Source: Mycolicibacterium rufum (GTDB lineage: Bacteria > Actinomycetota > Actinomycetes > Mycobacteriales > Mycobacteriaceae). From it: DNA of 64,000 nucleotides. The notes beneath the pieces are model-generated. The model searched no databases. It worked only from the letters and a program-made list of their open reading frames with translations, and was not told the DNA's origin. How positions within the stretch are numbered: the stretch's first letter is position 1; each line of letters begins with the position of its first letter. Location: assembly GCF_022374875.2 (NCBI RefSeq), contig NZ_CP092428.2, positions 200,011 through 264,010 on the forward strand, written 5' to 3'. Of the stretch, positions 44,512 through 52,328 are shown piece after piece. Position numbers and translations under genes: made by a program.

Positions 44512-45210
44512 ATGAATCACCGTGCTGGCACACCTCGGGCGCTCGGCGTCCTCGCCCTGCTGTCGTCGCTGTACGTCGGGCTCGGGCTGATCGCCCATCA
44601 CGTCGTCACCGGCACCGGCCTCGATCACGCCGTGCTGGGCTGGATGGTGGCGCACCGCAACCCCGCGCTGACCTCGGCGGCGATCGCCGTGACCCAGGTC
44701 GGTAGCCCGGTCGGCATCGGTGCGTTGACCATCCTGGCCAGCGCATCCCTAGCCTGGCACCGCCGGTCGGTGTGGCCGGCGATCGTCATCGTGGCCACGG
44801 TGTCAGTGGCCGGGGCCATCAGCACCGCGACCAAGGCGATCGTCGGCGCGCACCGCCCCCCGCCCAGCCTGCATCTCGTGCTGGAAACCGATCCCGCGTT
44901 CCCCTCCGGGCACGTCACCGGCACGCTGGCCCTGCTCGGCGCACTGGCCGTCGTGATCGGTCACCACGTCCGAACGGCCGCGCGCGCCGCCCTGATCACC
45001 GTCGCGGTGGCCGGCACCGCCGCGGTCGCGCTCACCCGCGCCTACCTGGGCGTGCACTGGGCCACCGACATCCTGGCAGGTCTGCTGCTGGGCGCCATCG
45101 CCACAGTGGCCGCCCACATCGCCTACCGGCACCTCACCCGAACGACTGGCATCGACGATCGGCCCGGCGCATCCTCAGTGTCGGGTCCGATCCACACCGT
45201 CGGCGCCTAG
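44512..45210 (+). CDS. PAP2-family phosphatase 1
   Basis: The product is 232 aa with six membrane helices. The PAP2 motifs are complete: KAIVGAHRPP, PSGHVTGT, and RAYLGVHWATD with catalytic His. The family removes phosphate from membrane lipids such as undecaprenyl-PP, phosphatidate or PgP. The gene sits 46 bp before the sensor kinase and behind the operator repeat, linking lipid-carrier recycling to the two-component system. Confidence 0.88.
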   Translation: MNHRAGTPRALGVLALLSSLYVGLGLIAHHVVTGTGLDHAVLGWMVAHRNPALTSAAIAVTQVGSPVGIGALTILASASLAWHRRSVWPAIVIVATVSVAGAISTATKAIVGAHRPPPSLHLVLETDPAFPSGHVTGTLALLGALAVVIGHHVRTAARAALITVAVAGTAAVALTRAYLGVHWATDILAGLLLGAIATVAAHIAYRHLTRTTGIDDRPGASSVSGPIHTVGA

Positions 45211-45256
45211 CCAGCAGAGACAGGAGTCGCTCATCAACCGACTGTCGCGCTGGACG

Positions 45257-46627
45257 GTGCGGACGCGATCGGCCGCCGCGGCCGGCCTGGTCGTCACCGT
45301 CGGGGTAGTGGTGGCCTCGGCGGCGCTGCTTCTAGTGCTCTATCACACCCTGCAGCAATCCGCCCAGACCGCGGCGCAGTCGCGCGCCGTGCAACTCGTC
45401 GAACAACTCCGCAACGAGCCCGCCGGCGCCGACGTCGACCCCGGCCTGCTCGGCACCGACGGGCAGGTGGGGGTCATCCAGCTCCTCGACGACCGCGGCA
45501 AGGTGATCCACGCCTCAGCCGACGCGCCGCCAACACCGCTGGCGTCGATCGTGGTGCCGCCCGCTCAGACGGTGTCGGTGGGCCGTATTCAGCTGGCCGG
45601 TGACCGCGGCGACTACTGGGTGACCGCCCGCGGCGTCGCCACCCCGGCCGGCCCGGTCACCGTCCTCGTCGGGGCGGATCGCGAGCCGGTCGAGACGACG
45701 GTGGGAACCGTCGCCGTGCTGCTGGCGATCAGCGGCCCGCTGCTCGTCGTCCTCGTCGCCGGGGCCACCTACCTGCTGGTGGGCAGGGCGCTGCAGCCCG
45801 TGGAGGAGATTCGCTTCCGGGTGGCCTCCATCTCCACCGCGCAGCTCGACGACCGCGTCCCGGTCCCCCCGACCCGCGACGAGATCGCCCACCTCGCCCA
45901 GACCATGAACGACATGCTGGCGCGCCTGCAAGCCGGCCACGCCGCGCAGCGCCGGTTCGTCAGCGACGCCTCCCACGAACTGCGCAGCCCGCTGGCCGCG
46001 ATCAGCGCCGCACTCGACCTCGTCCACCACCGTCCCGACATGCTTGACGCCGAGTTGATCGACGACGCGCTGATCCCCGAAACCCACCGCATGCGCGATC
46101 TCGTCGAGGACCTGCTGCTGCTGGCCCGCGCCGACGAACAGCAACTGGCCCGCCGCCCCGTCGGCGTCGACCTCGACGACATCCTCGCCACCGAAAGCGC
46201 ACGGCTACACGGATATTCACACCTAGTCGTGCACTCGTCCATCGTCGCGGTCCGCGTCACCGGCGACGCGGCCCACCTCGCGCGGATGGTGCGCAACCTG
46301 GTCGACAACGCCGCCCGCCACGCCCGCAGCACCGTTGAGCTGCACTGTGCGTCACGGGGTGGGGTGGCCGTGCTGCGCATCGCCGACGACGGACCCGGCA
46401 TCCCCCCCGAGCAGCGCGCACGCGTCTTCGACCGGTTCGTCCGCCTGGACTCCTCCCGCGCGCGTGATGACGGCGGCAGCGGGCTCGGTCTGGCCATCGT
46501 CGCCGAGATCGTGGCCGCCCACCACGGCTCGGTGCAGATCGGCGACCGGGCTGGCGGCGGTGCCTGCGTGACCGTGACGTTGCCCGCCGACACCGACAGC
46601 TACGTCCCCGCTGACGCCAACCGGTAA
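45257..46627 (+). CDS. sensor histidine kinase (EnvZ/HAMP type)
   Basis: The product is 456 aa from GTG 45257. TM1 (AAGLVVTVGVVVASAALLLV), an extracytoplasmic sensor of ~110 residues and TM2 (VAVLLAISGPLLVVLVAGAT) precede HAMP. HisKA has the phospho-His in FVSDASHELRSPLAAI. The ATPase domain has the N-box VRNLVDNAARHA, DDGPGIP and GSGLGLAIV. An in-frame ATC at 45233 sits at ideal spacing from AGGAGT and would add INRLSRWT, usual for such kinases, so the start may be non-canonical. It ends convergently with its regulator, overlapping by 28 bp. Confidence 0.9.
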   Translation: MRTRSAAAAGLVVTVGVVVASAALLLVLYHTLQQSAQTAAQSRAVQLVEQLRNEPAGADVDPGLLGTDGQVGVIQLLDDRGKVIHASADAPPTPLASIVVPPAQTVSVGRIQLAGDRGDYWVTARGVATPAGPVTVLVGADREPVETTVGTVAVLLAISGPLLVVLVAGATYLLVGRALQPVEEIRFRVASISTAQLDDRVPVPPTRDEIAHLAQTMNDMLARLQAGHAAQRRFVSDASHELRSPLAAISAALDLVHHRPDMLDAELIDDALIPETHRMRDLVEDLLLLARADEQQLARRPVGVDLDDILATESARLHGYSHLVVHSSIVAVRVTGDAAHLARMVRNLVDNAARHARSTVELHCASRGGVAVLRIADDGPGIPPEQRARVFDRFVRLDSSRARDDGGSGLGLAIVAEIVAAHHGSVQIGDRAGGGACVTVTLPADTDSYVPADANR

Positions 46628-47277
46628 CCCACCCCACGCACCGTGTGAATCGTGCGGGTGCCGAACGGCACGTCGACCTTGCGGCGCAGGTAGCCGACGT
46701 AGACCTCGACGATGTTGTCGTCTCCGTCGTAGTTGAGGTCCCACACCGACTCCAGGATTTCCTGTTTGGTGACCACGGTTCCGGCATGGCGCATCAGAAA
46801 CTCCAACACCCCGTACTCGCGGGGGGTCACCTCCACCTCGACCTCACCGCGGGTGACGCGATGCCGGGCCGGATCCAACGCCAGATCATCCACCCGCAAC
46901 AGCGCGGGACGTTCCGGTGCGCCGCGGCGCACCAAGGCCCGCAACCGCGCAATCAGCACCACGAACGAGAACGGTTTGATCAAGTAGTCATCGGCGCCCA
47001 GATCGAAGGCGTCGGCGAGGTCGTACTCCCCATCCTTGGCCGACAGCATCAGCACCGGAGTCCACACCCGCGCCTTGCGCAGGCCCCGCACGATGTCATA
47101 GCCGCTCATCCGGGGCAGCATGATGTCGAGGATCACCACGTCGAACCCGCCGCCGGTCGCCGCCTCGAACCCGTCGAGGCCGTCGGTGGCCACCTCGACG
47201 ACGAATCCCTCGGCGACCAGGCCGCGGCGGATCAGTTCGGCCAGCCGCGGCTCATCCTCGACCACCAAGATGCGCAC
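46600..47277 (-). CDS. OmpR/PhoB-family response regulator
   Basis: The product is 225 aa from GTG 47277 behind CGGAGGGCACG. The receiver has the acidic pair VVEDEPRL, phospho-acceptor Asp in VVILDIMLPRMSGYD, and Lys in DYLIKPFSF. The C-terminal winged helix has EVTPREYGVLEFLMRHAGTV and the C-terminal RTIHTVRGVGYRL. Phosphorylated forms bind direct repeats, matching the TCAGCG repeats upstream of five nearby units. The gene faces its kinase tail to tail, an uncommon layout. Confidence 0.92.
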   Translation of the reverse strand: MRILVVEDEPRLAELIRRGLVAEGFVVEVATDGLDGFEAATGGGFDVVILDIMLPRMSGYDIVRGLRKARVWTPVLMLSAKDGEYDLADAFDLGADDYLIKPFSFVVLIARLRALVRRGAPERPALLRVDDLALDPARHRVTRGEVEVEVTPREYGVLEFLMRHAGTVVTKQEILESVWDLNYDGDDNIVEVYVGYLRRKVDVPFGTRTIHTVRGVGYRLASAGT

Positions 47278-47624
47278 CGTGCCCTCCGCCCACCGTCAAC
47301 CGGTCCCTCAGTACACCAAAACATGGCCAACGCGCGGACGCGCCTAACACCGTCCCGCGGCTTCGTCAGCGAGCACACGTACCCCTGCCCGTGCGCCACG
47401 GCGAAGCGCGCCACTGCCAGCAAACCTACGTCAACGCGGTGGCCACCGGCGTCGCCATGACCACGCCACGGGCGCGTCCTCGTGACACCCCACACTCGAC
47501 GATCATGCGCCCGCACCACTGAAGATCAGCTGAGTCTCGACAGATCGTGCTCAGCTCAGCAATTCGGCCGGGCCGCGCACGTCGGCGTCAGGAACGTCGC
47601 GCAACGGCGACGCCGCCTGGCCTG
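47278..47624. other. intergenic region upstream of the response regulator
   Basis: No supported gene is seen. It contains isolated TCAGC-type elements near 47526-47565 (GATCAGCTGAG; GCTCAGCTCAGC) that resemble operator half-sites but do not keep the spacing. Confidence 0.45.
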
Positions 47625-48482
47625 TCACGCCCCGGCGGCCACGACGACGAAGTCGGTGACGAAGCCCAGCAGCAGACCGGCCGCGAGACCCCAGGCCATG
47701 AGGGTCCGTCGCCCGAGATTCTGTGCGACACGCAGCAATTGAACGATGACGTACAGGATGGATCCCGCGGCGGCCGCAAGGAACGCCACTGACACGGTGT
47801 CGTTGACGAAGGACTGGCCAACCAGGGTCCCGAGGAACGTCGGCCCGCCTCCGATGAGGCCCAGCAGGACCAGAAAGCCCCAACTGGGCCGGCCTGGGCC
47901 GCCGGCCAGGGGGGCGACGATGCCAAAACCTTCCGTGGCGTTGTGCAGCCCGAAGCCGATGATCAGCAGAATGGCGAGACTGATCTCACCAGCGGCGGCG
48001 GATTGGCCGATGGCCAATCCCTCCGAGAAGTTGTGCAGGCCAATGCCCACGGCGATCAGCAGCCCCAATCGCCGGCCCGTGAGCGCAGTATCAGATGCCG
48101 GCGCGGTGAACTCGGTGACACTGGCCGCACCCGGCCCACGAGGACGCTCAGCCTGGGCGGGCTTCGCGCCCGTCATCCACTGCTCGTAATAGACCAGGCT
48201 CATCAACCCAACGATGAAGGCGGCTACCGCGACCGCGGCCAGCCCGCTGAAACTCATCCAGCTGCCGGTCCCCTCCCGGGTCACGGCCGTCAGTGCCGCC
48301 TCGACCGGTTCGACGGCGTGGGCGAGTACGTCCCAGAAGAGGAACAGCAGCACCCCGGTGGCCGTCGCATTCAGGACGACCTTCATCGGCAACGACGGAT
48401 TCTGCAGCCGCCCGACCGGCAATCCGAGGAAGATGGTGAACCCCGCGACCGCGCCCAGCACCATGATCTGGACAGCACTCAC
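47625..48482 (-). CDS. ZIP-family metal transporter
   Basis: The product is 285 aa. GTG 48482 is chosen because GGGAGG lies 6 nt upstream. It has about eight membrane helices. The paired metal-site motifs HNFSEGLAIG and HNATEGFG in helices IV and V are diagnostic of ZIP transporters of Zn, Mn or Fe. The middle loop is polar (KPAQAERPRGPG). An IdeR/DtxR-like box overlaps the promoter, so metal-dependent repression is likely. Confidence 0.88.
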   Translation of the reverse strand: MSAVQIMVLGAVAGFTIFLGLPVGRLQNPSLPMKVVLNATATGVLLFLFWDVLAHAVEPVEAALTAVTREGTGSWMSFSGLAAVAVAAFIVGLMSLVYYEQWMTGAKPAQAERPRGPGAASVTEFTAPASDTALTGRRLGLLIAVGIGLHNFSEGLAIGQSAAAGEISLAILLIIGFGLHNATEGFGIVAPLAGGPGRPSWGFLVLLGLIGGGPTFLGTLVGQSFVNDTVSVAFLAAAAGSILYVIVQLLRVAQNLGRRTLMAWGLAAGLLLGFVTDFVVVAAGA

Positions 48483-48514
48483 GGCCGACCTCCCGGTAGA
48501 TAGTCCCACCTTAC

Positions 48515-48533
48515 TTAGGTTTGGCTACCATAT
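48515..48533 (-). promoter_or_regulatory. IdeR/DtxR-type iron box upstream of the ZIP gene
   Basis: TTAGGTTTGGCTACCATAT (plus strand) matches the 19-bp consensus TTAGGTTAGGCTAACCTAA at 15 positions. It lies 33 bp upstream of the GTG start. Metal-responsive repression is inferred. Confidence 0.6.
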
Positions 48534-48713
48534 GAGGACGGCTGGCGGGTGTCAACGGGCGTCATGCCGACCTGCCGACGTGGACCCGAATACGTAGCGC
48601 CGTGGAACCGGCTCACAATGCACCACGAGGTCAGGGTGGCGCAGATCCGCGTGCTGCCCGTGTCTCAAGGACCGCCGTTGGGCGATGCGGCGCGGCGTGA
48701 CCTGAGCAGCGGC

Positions 48714-48729
48714 TCAGCGTCGTTCAGCG
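48714..48729 (+). promoter_or_regulatory. direct-repeat operator, TCAGCG-TCGT-TCAGCG
   Basis: Two perfect 6-mers with a 4-bp spacer, followed by TTCTCAG, lie 33 bp upstream of GTG 48763. Confidence 0.5.
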
Positions 48730-48762
48730 CATTCTCAGTGGCCATCACGGACCCTCGAGGAC

Positions 48763-49677
48763 GTGACGAACACACCGAGACCCTCCACGCGACCGGGTGA
48801 CATCACCGCAGAAGCCAGGTGCTCCGCCGAATTCGAACAGACGCCGGCGTCGACCGCGCAGGTCGTTCTGCGCAAGCTACCGCACGTCACCGTGTTGTTC
48901 TGGGCGCTCAAAATCGTGGCCACCACGCTGGGTGAAACCGGTGGCGACCTGTTGGCGCAGACCCTGCACGTCGGCTACCTGGTTAGCACCGCCGTCTTCC
49001 TGGCCGCGTTCGTAGTCTCGGTAGTCGTCCAGCTCAAGGCGGGACGGTTCCACCCCGCCGTCTTCTGGACCGTCATCGCCCTGTCGAGCACCGCCGGCAC
49101 CACCGTGTCGGACCTGATGAACCGCACCGGCGGCATCGGCTACACCGGCGGGGCAGCCATCCTGTCCACCGGCCTCATCGTCGTCTTCATCGTGTGGTGG
49201 CGCAGCGGGCAAACCCTCGACGTCGAAAACGTCGCCACTCTACGCGGTGAACTGCTGTTCTGGCTGGCGATCCTGTTCTCCAACAGCCTGGGCACCTCCA
49301 GCGGCGACTTCCTCGCCGACAGCCTCGGCATCGGATTCCGCGACAGCGCCATCGCCCTGACCGCGGTCATGCTGGCACTGCTCGCCGCGCACCGCTTCAC
49401 CCGCATCAACGGCATGATCCTGTTCTGGATCGCCTTCATCCTCACCCGCCCCCTCGGCGCCACCCTCGGAGACTTCCTCAGCAAGCCCCACGATCACGGC
49501 GGCCTGGCCTGGGGCACCACCTGGACCTCCGCGACGCTGCTGGCCACGCTCATCGCGCTGATCGCCTACCAGACGATCCACATCCGTCGCCACCCGCTGG
49601 CCCCCTTGCCGCCGCCGGTGCACCGCCGCACCGGAGCAGCCCAAACCCCCAACGGCGACCTCCTCGCCGTCGGTTAG
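48763..49677 (+). CDS. COG4705-type multi-pass membrane protein (paralogue)
   Basis: The product is 304 aa from GTG 48763 with CTCGAGGAC upstream. KLPHVTVLFWALKIVATTLGE parallels the start of the protein at 38898. The later ILTRPLGATLGDFLSKP matches its ILTRPLGANLGDWLGFP. It has about eight helices and lacks the soluble C-terminal domain. The shared promoter motif suggests that both respond to the same two-component system. Confidence 0.82.
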   Translation: MTNTPRPSTRPGDITAEARCSAEFEQTPASTAQVVLRKLPHVTVLFWALKIVATTLGETGGDLLAQTLHVGYLVSTAVFLAAFVVSVVVQLKAGRFHPAVFWTVIALSSTAGTTVSDLMNRTGGIGYTGGAAILSTGLIVVFIVWWRSGQTLDVENVATLRGELLFWLAILFSNSLGTSSGDFLADSLGIGFRDSAIALTAVMLALLAAHRFTRINGMILFWIAFILTRPLGATLGDFLSKPHDHGGLAWGTTWTSATLLATLIALIAYQTIHIRRHPLAPLPPPVHRRTGAAQTPNGDLLAVG

Positions 49678-49829
49678 TTGATCATGAGTCGCAACGCTCG
49701 CCCGAGGCGCTCGAGTCGCTTGGCGGGACCGCGCCGAAGGACGGCGGCCTATCAGCACTGCGCCGAAGGTGACCGCGCCACCGCAGGAGAATTGGACACG
49801 TGGAGAGCACGCGCCCGGCACCCTTTGGG

Positions 49830-50135
49830 CTATTCCATCGCTTCGGCGACGGCTCGGGTGCAGCCGTCGATGAAGTCGCCTCTGACGATGCCGACGGCCT
49901 CATCACCGGTGAGCGTGCGATCAGCGACGGACTCGCACAGCGTCGAGGACGTCATACCCCGCGTGGCCATCGCGTCGCGGACCCAGCTGCCATGAGACGC
50001 CGCGACATATCCGGCGTGATACGACCTGTCGTGCCGGTCATCAGAACCGATCGACAGTTCCGCGGCCACCAACAGCACAAGCAGCGCCGCGGCGATAATG
50101 CTCACCCGGCCCGACTGGATCTGCCTACAAGACAT
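49830..50135 (-). CDS. 101-aa exported or membrane-anchored protein
   Basis: A basic start and one hydrophobic helix (VSIIAAALLVLLVAAELSIG) are followed by DRHDRSYHAGYVAASHGSWV and CESVADRTLTGDEAVGIVRG, with two cysteines that could pair outside. It resembles small mycobacterial exported proteins; function unknown. A TCAGCG-N5-TCAACC element lies 31 bp upstream. Confidence 0.65.
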   Translation of the reverse strand: MSCRQIQSGRVSIIAAALLVLLVAAELSIGSDDRHDRSYHAGYVAASHGSWVRDAMATRGMTSSTLCESVADRTLTGDEAVGIVRGDFIDGCTRAVAEAME

Positions 50136-50165
50136 CGGTCACCACCGGCGATGGTGTCAGGTCCA

Positions 50166-50182
50166 GGTTGAGGAAACGCTGA
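50166..50182 (-). promoter_or_regulatory. direct-repeat operator, TCAGCG-TTTCC-TCAACC
   Basis: This is the weakest member of the TCAGCG set. It lies between the divergent 101-aa gene and the second PAP2 gene and could serve either. Confidence 0.35.
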
Positions 50183-50261
50183 AAAATCGACCAGCTGCGC
50201 CCTCTGCGATGATGGCGCGTACGACCGCATGGCAGCTGGTGACACTCGTCGGGGCACCCCG

Positions 50262-51155
50262 ATGACCAAACGCCCGCACGCCGTGCCGCGGCCGCCGGGG
50301 CCTGTACGCGGAGAAAGAGTGGCAGCCATGCCCCATCCCCCACGCGGGACTCTCGTCGCCGGTATCGCCACGGTCGCGGTCGTTCTCCTGATAGCCGTCA
50401 TCGCCCTGGGGGGCGCGCCCCTGGACGGGTGGCTGCATTCCTGGGTGCTGGAACACCGGACGGAGCGCGGAATCCAGGTCGCCGTCGTCGTCACTACATT
50501 GGGGCTGTCCGGGGTCACCGTGCCCACGACCATCATCACCGCGGCCGCGGCGACACCCGGTGGATGGCGACCCCGCACAAGGTGCGCGTTGGTCGCGGCG
50601 GCCATCGCGGTCGGAGCCGCGGTGTGCCGCTACGGGCTCTCGGTGCTGATCGGTCGGGACCGACCGCCACGGCAGGACTGGGCCTATCACGCCTCAGGGT
50701 TCGCCTTCCCGTCCGGGCACTCCACCGACGCCGCGATCGCCGCCGGGATGATCGGCTGGCTCGTCGCCACCCGGCTACGCCCCCGCACCCCCGGCCGGGT
50801 GCTGATCTGGGCGCTCGCCGTCGGCTACGCCGCCGCGGTAGGGGCGACCCGGGTGTATCTGGGGGTGCACTGGCCCACCGACGTCCTCGGCGGGTGGCTA
50901 TTCGCCACCGCGTGGCTAGCGGGCGCGGCCTGGCTGGTCACCCGCGTGGGCCGACATCAAGTCGGTCCGCACGATGGTGCGCGGCTCTCAGTCGGTGAGG
51001 ATGCCCGTGCCCAGCAACGCGAACAACGCGGCGCCGAGCAGGATCCGGTAGACGATGAACACGCCAAAGGTGTGCCGGGCGACATAGCGCAGCAGCCACG
51101 CGATCGAGGCGTAGGCCACGACGAAGGACACCACCGTCCCCACGAGCACGGGTAG
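50262..51155 (+). CDS. PAP2-family phosphatase 2
   Basis: The product is 297 aa from ATG 50262. The membrane core carries GRDRPPRQDW, the PSGHSTDAAIA motif and RVYLGVHWPTDVLGG, a complete PAP2 active site. The last ~55 residues are polar (EDARAQQREQRGAEQD) and encoded by DNA that is also the 3' end of uppP on the other strand. This tail is therefore unusual and may reflect loss of the original stop. Likely role: dephosphorylation of polyprenyl or phosphatidyl lipids. Confidence 0.82.
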   Translation: MTKRPHAVPRPPGPVRGERVAAMPHPPRGTLVAGIATVAVVLLIAVIALGGAPLDGWLHSWVLEHRTERGIQVAVVVTTLGLSGVTVPTTIITAAAATPGGWRPRTRCALVAAAIAVGAAVCRYGLSVLIGRDRPPRQDWAYHASGFAFPSGHSTDAAIAAGMIGWLVATRLRPRTPGRVLIWALAVGYAAAVGATRVYLGVHWPTDVLGGWLFATAWLAGAAWLVTRVGRHQVGPHDGARLSVGEDARAQQREQRGAEQDPVDDEHAKGVPGDIAQQPRDRGVGHDEGHHRPHEHG

Positions 51156-51833
51156 CACCTCGACCGGCCCACCCACGGCGTCCTTGAGTTCATAGAGGCC
51201 GGCGCCGGTCAACGCGGGGATGGACAGAAAGAACGACATCCGCGTCGCCGCCACGCGATCCAGGTTGCACAACAACGCCGTGGCAATGGTGGCCCCCGAC
51301 CGAGAGAAACCAGGAAACAGCAGAGCCAAGATCTGCGAGGTCCCCACCAGCATCACGTCCCGCAGGGTCGCGTCGTCCTCGCTACGGGCTTGGGTCCCGA
51401 CGCGCTCGGCCACCCACATCACCCCACTGCCGACGATCAAGGCCCCCGCCACCACCCACAACGACCCGAGCGGACCCTTGATCAACGGCTGGCAGAGCAG
51501 ACCGGCGACCACGATCGGCACCGTGGCGAACACCACCCACCACGCAAACCGGTAATCCCGATCCCGACGTGCCTCCCGATGAGCAAGGCCGCGACCCCAC
51601 GCCACGACGAAGCGGCGCAGATCAGCGAAGAAGTACACCAACACCGCCGCGATCGCGCCCATCTGGATCACCGCGGTGAACCCGACCACCGCAGCATCCT
51701 GCACCGGGATGCCCAGCAACCCTTCGGCGATCTTGAGGTGCCCGGTGGAGGAAATCGGCAAGAACTCCGTCACCCCCTCCACGACACCCAGGATGACTGC
51801 CTGCCCCACGCCGATGACACTCAAACTGATCAA
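50988..51833 (-). CDS. uppP: undecaprenyl-diphosphatase (UppP/BacA)
   Basis: The product is 281 aa from TTG 51833 behind CAGAGGAAT. The family hallmarks GVVEGVTEFLPISSTGHL and the second signature PGFSRSGATI are intact, with about eight helices. It recycles the undecaprenyl-PP lipid carrier for cell-wall synthesis, and extra copies raise bacitracin tolerance. An additional plasmid-type copy beside two PAP2 phosphatases suggests an envelope-stress function. Confidence 0.93.
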   Translation of the reverse strand: MISLSVIGVGQAVILGVVEGVTEFLPISSTGHLKIAEGLLGIPVQDAAVVGFTAVIQMGAIAAVLVYFFADLRRFVVAWGRGLAHREARRDRDYRFAWWVVFATVPIVVAGLLCQPLIKGPLGSLWVVAGALIVGSGVMWVAERVGTQARSEDDATLRDVMLVGTSQILALLFPGFSRSGATIATALLCNLDRVAATRMSFFLSIPALTGAGLYELKDAVGGPVEVLPVLVGTVVSFVVAYASIAWLLRYVARHTFGVFIVYRILLGAALFALLGTGILTD

Positions 51834-51911
51834 TTCCTCTGTCGCGAAGGGGTTTTATGCATGAACGTGAAAAGCCGGGAACGTGCCCTGGGTGATGGCG
51901 CGGCTCATCAT

Positions 51912-52328
51912 CTAGGTGGATCCCCGATTCCTGCAAAGCGTCGCACCGCCTGAAGGCCTTCGCTGGTGCCGGGCCAATGGGTCTCCAGCGCCGCCGGGCC
52001 AGGCGCGGCGGGTGACCGAGCGCAACGCGATGGCCACGATGATCGCGTCGTCGGCGTAACCCAGGACCGGGATGAAGTCCGGGATCAGGTCGATCGGCAG
52101 AATCAGATAGACCAGCAGCAGCACCAACCGGATCCGGACCCCCCGCGGCAGATCGGGGTCGGCGGCTAGGCGGCGCAGCAGGACCACGGTGTCGGGAAGC
52201 AGGCGCAGCATGTCGGTGACCCGCAGGTCGGCCGGCTTCGTGATGGCGAGGGCGATCAGCAGGACCAGCCAGAGCAATAGCAGGCCCGCTGCGATCGCGA
52301 TCACCGTGGTCCACACGTGGTTCATCAC
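51912..52328 (-). CDS. DUF1232 (YkvA-type) membrane protein, C-terminus frameshifted
   Basis: The product is 138 aa. An N-terminal helix (TVIAIAAGLLLLWLVLLIAL) is followed by the DUF1232 core YLILPIDLIPDFIPVLGYAD. After SVTRRA the natural continuation GPAALETHWPGTSEGLQAVR is found in another frame, ending at 51908. The annotated frame instead ends in unrelated Arg/Gly residues. One extra base near 52001 explains it. The 5' end overlaps the MFS stop by 4 nt, so the two are coupled. Confidence 0.75.
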   Translation of the reverse strand: MMNHVWTTVIAIAAGLLLLWLVLLIALAITKPADLRVTDMLRLLPDTVVLLRRLAADPDLPRGVRIRLVLLLVYLILPIDLIPDFIPVLGYADDAIIVAIALRSVTRRAWPGGAGDPLARHQRRPSGGATLCRNRGST

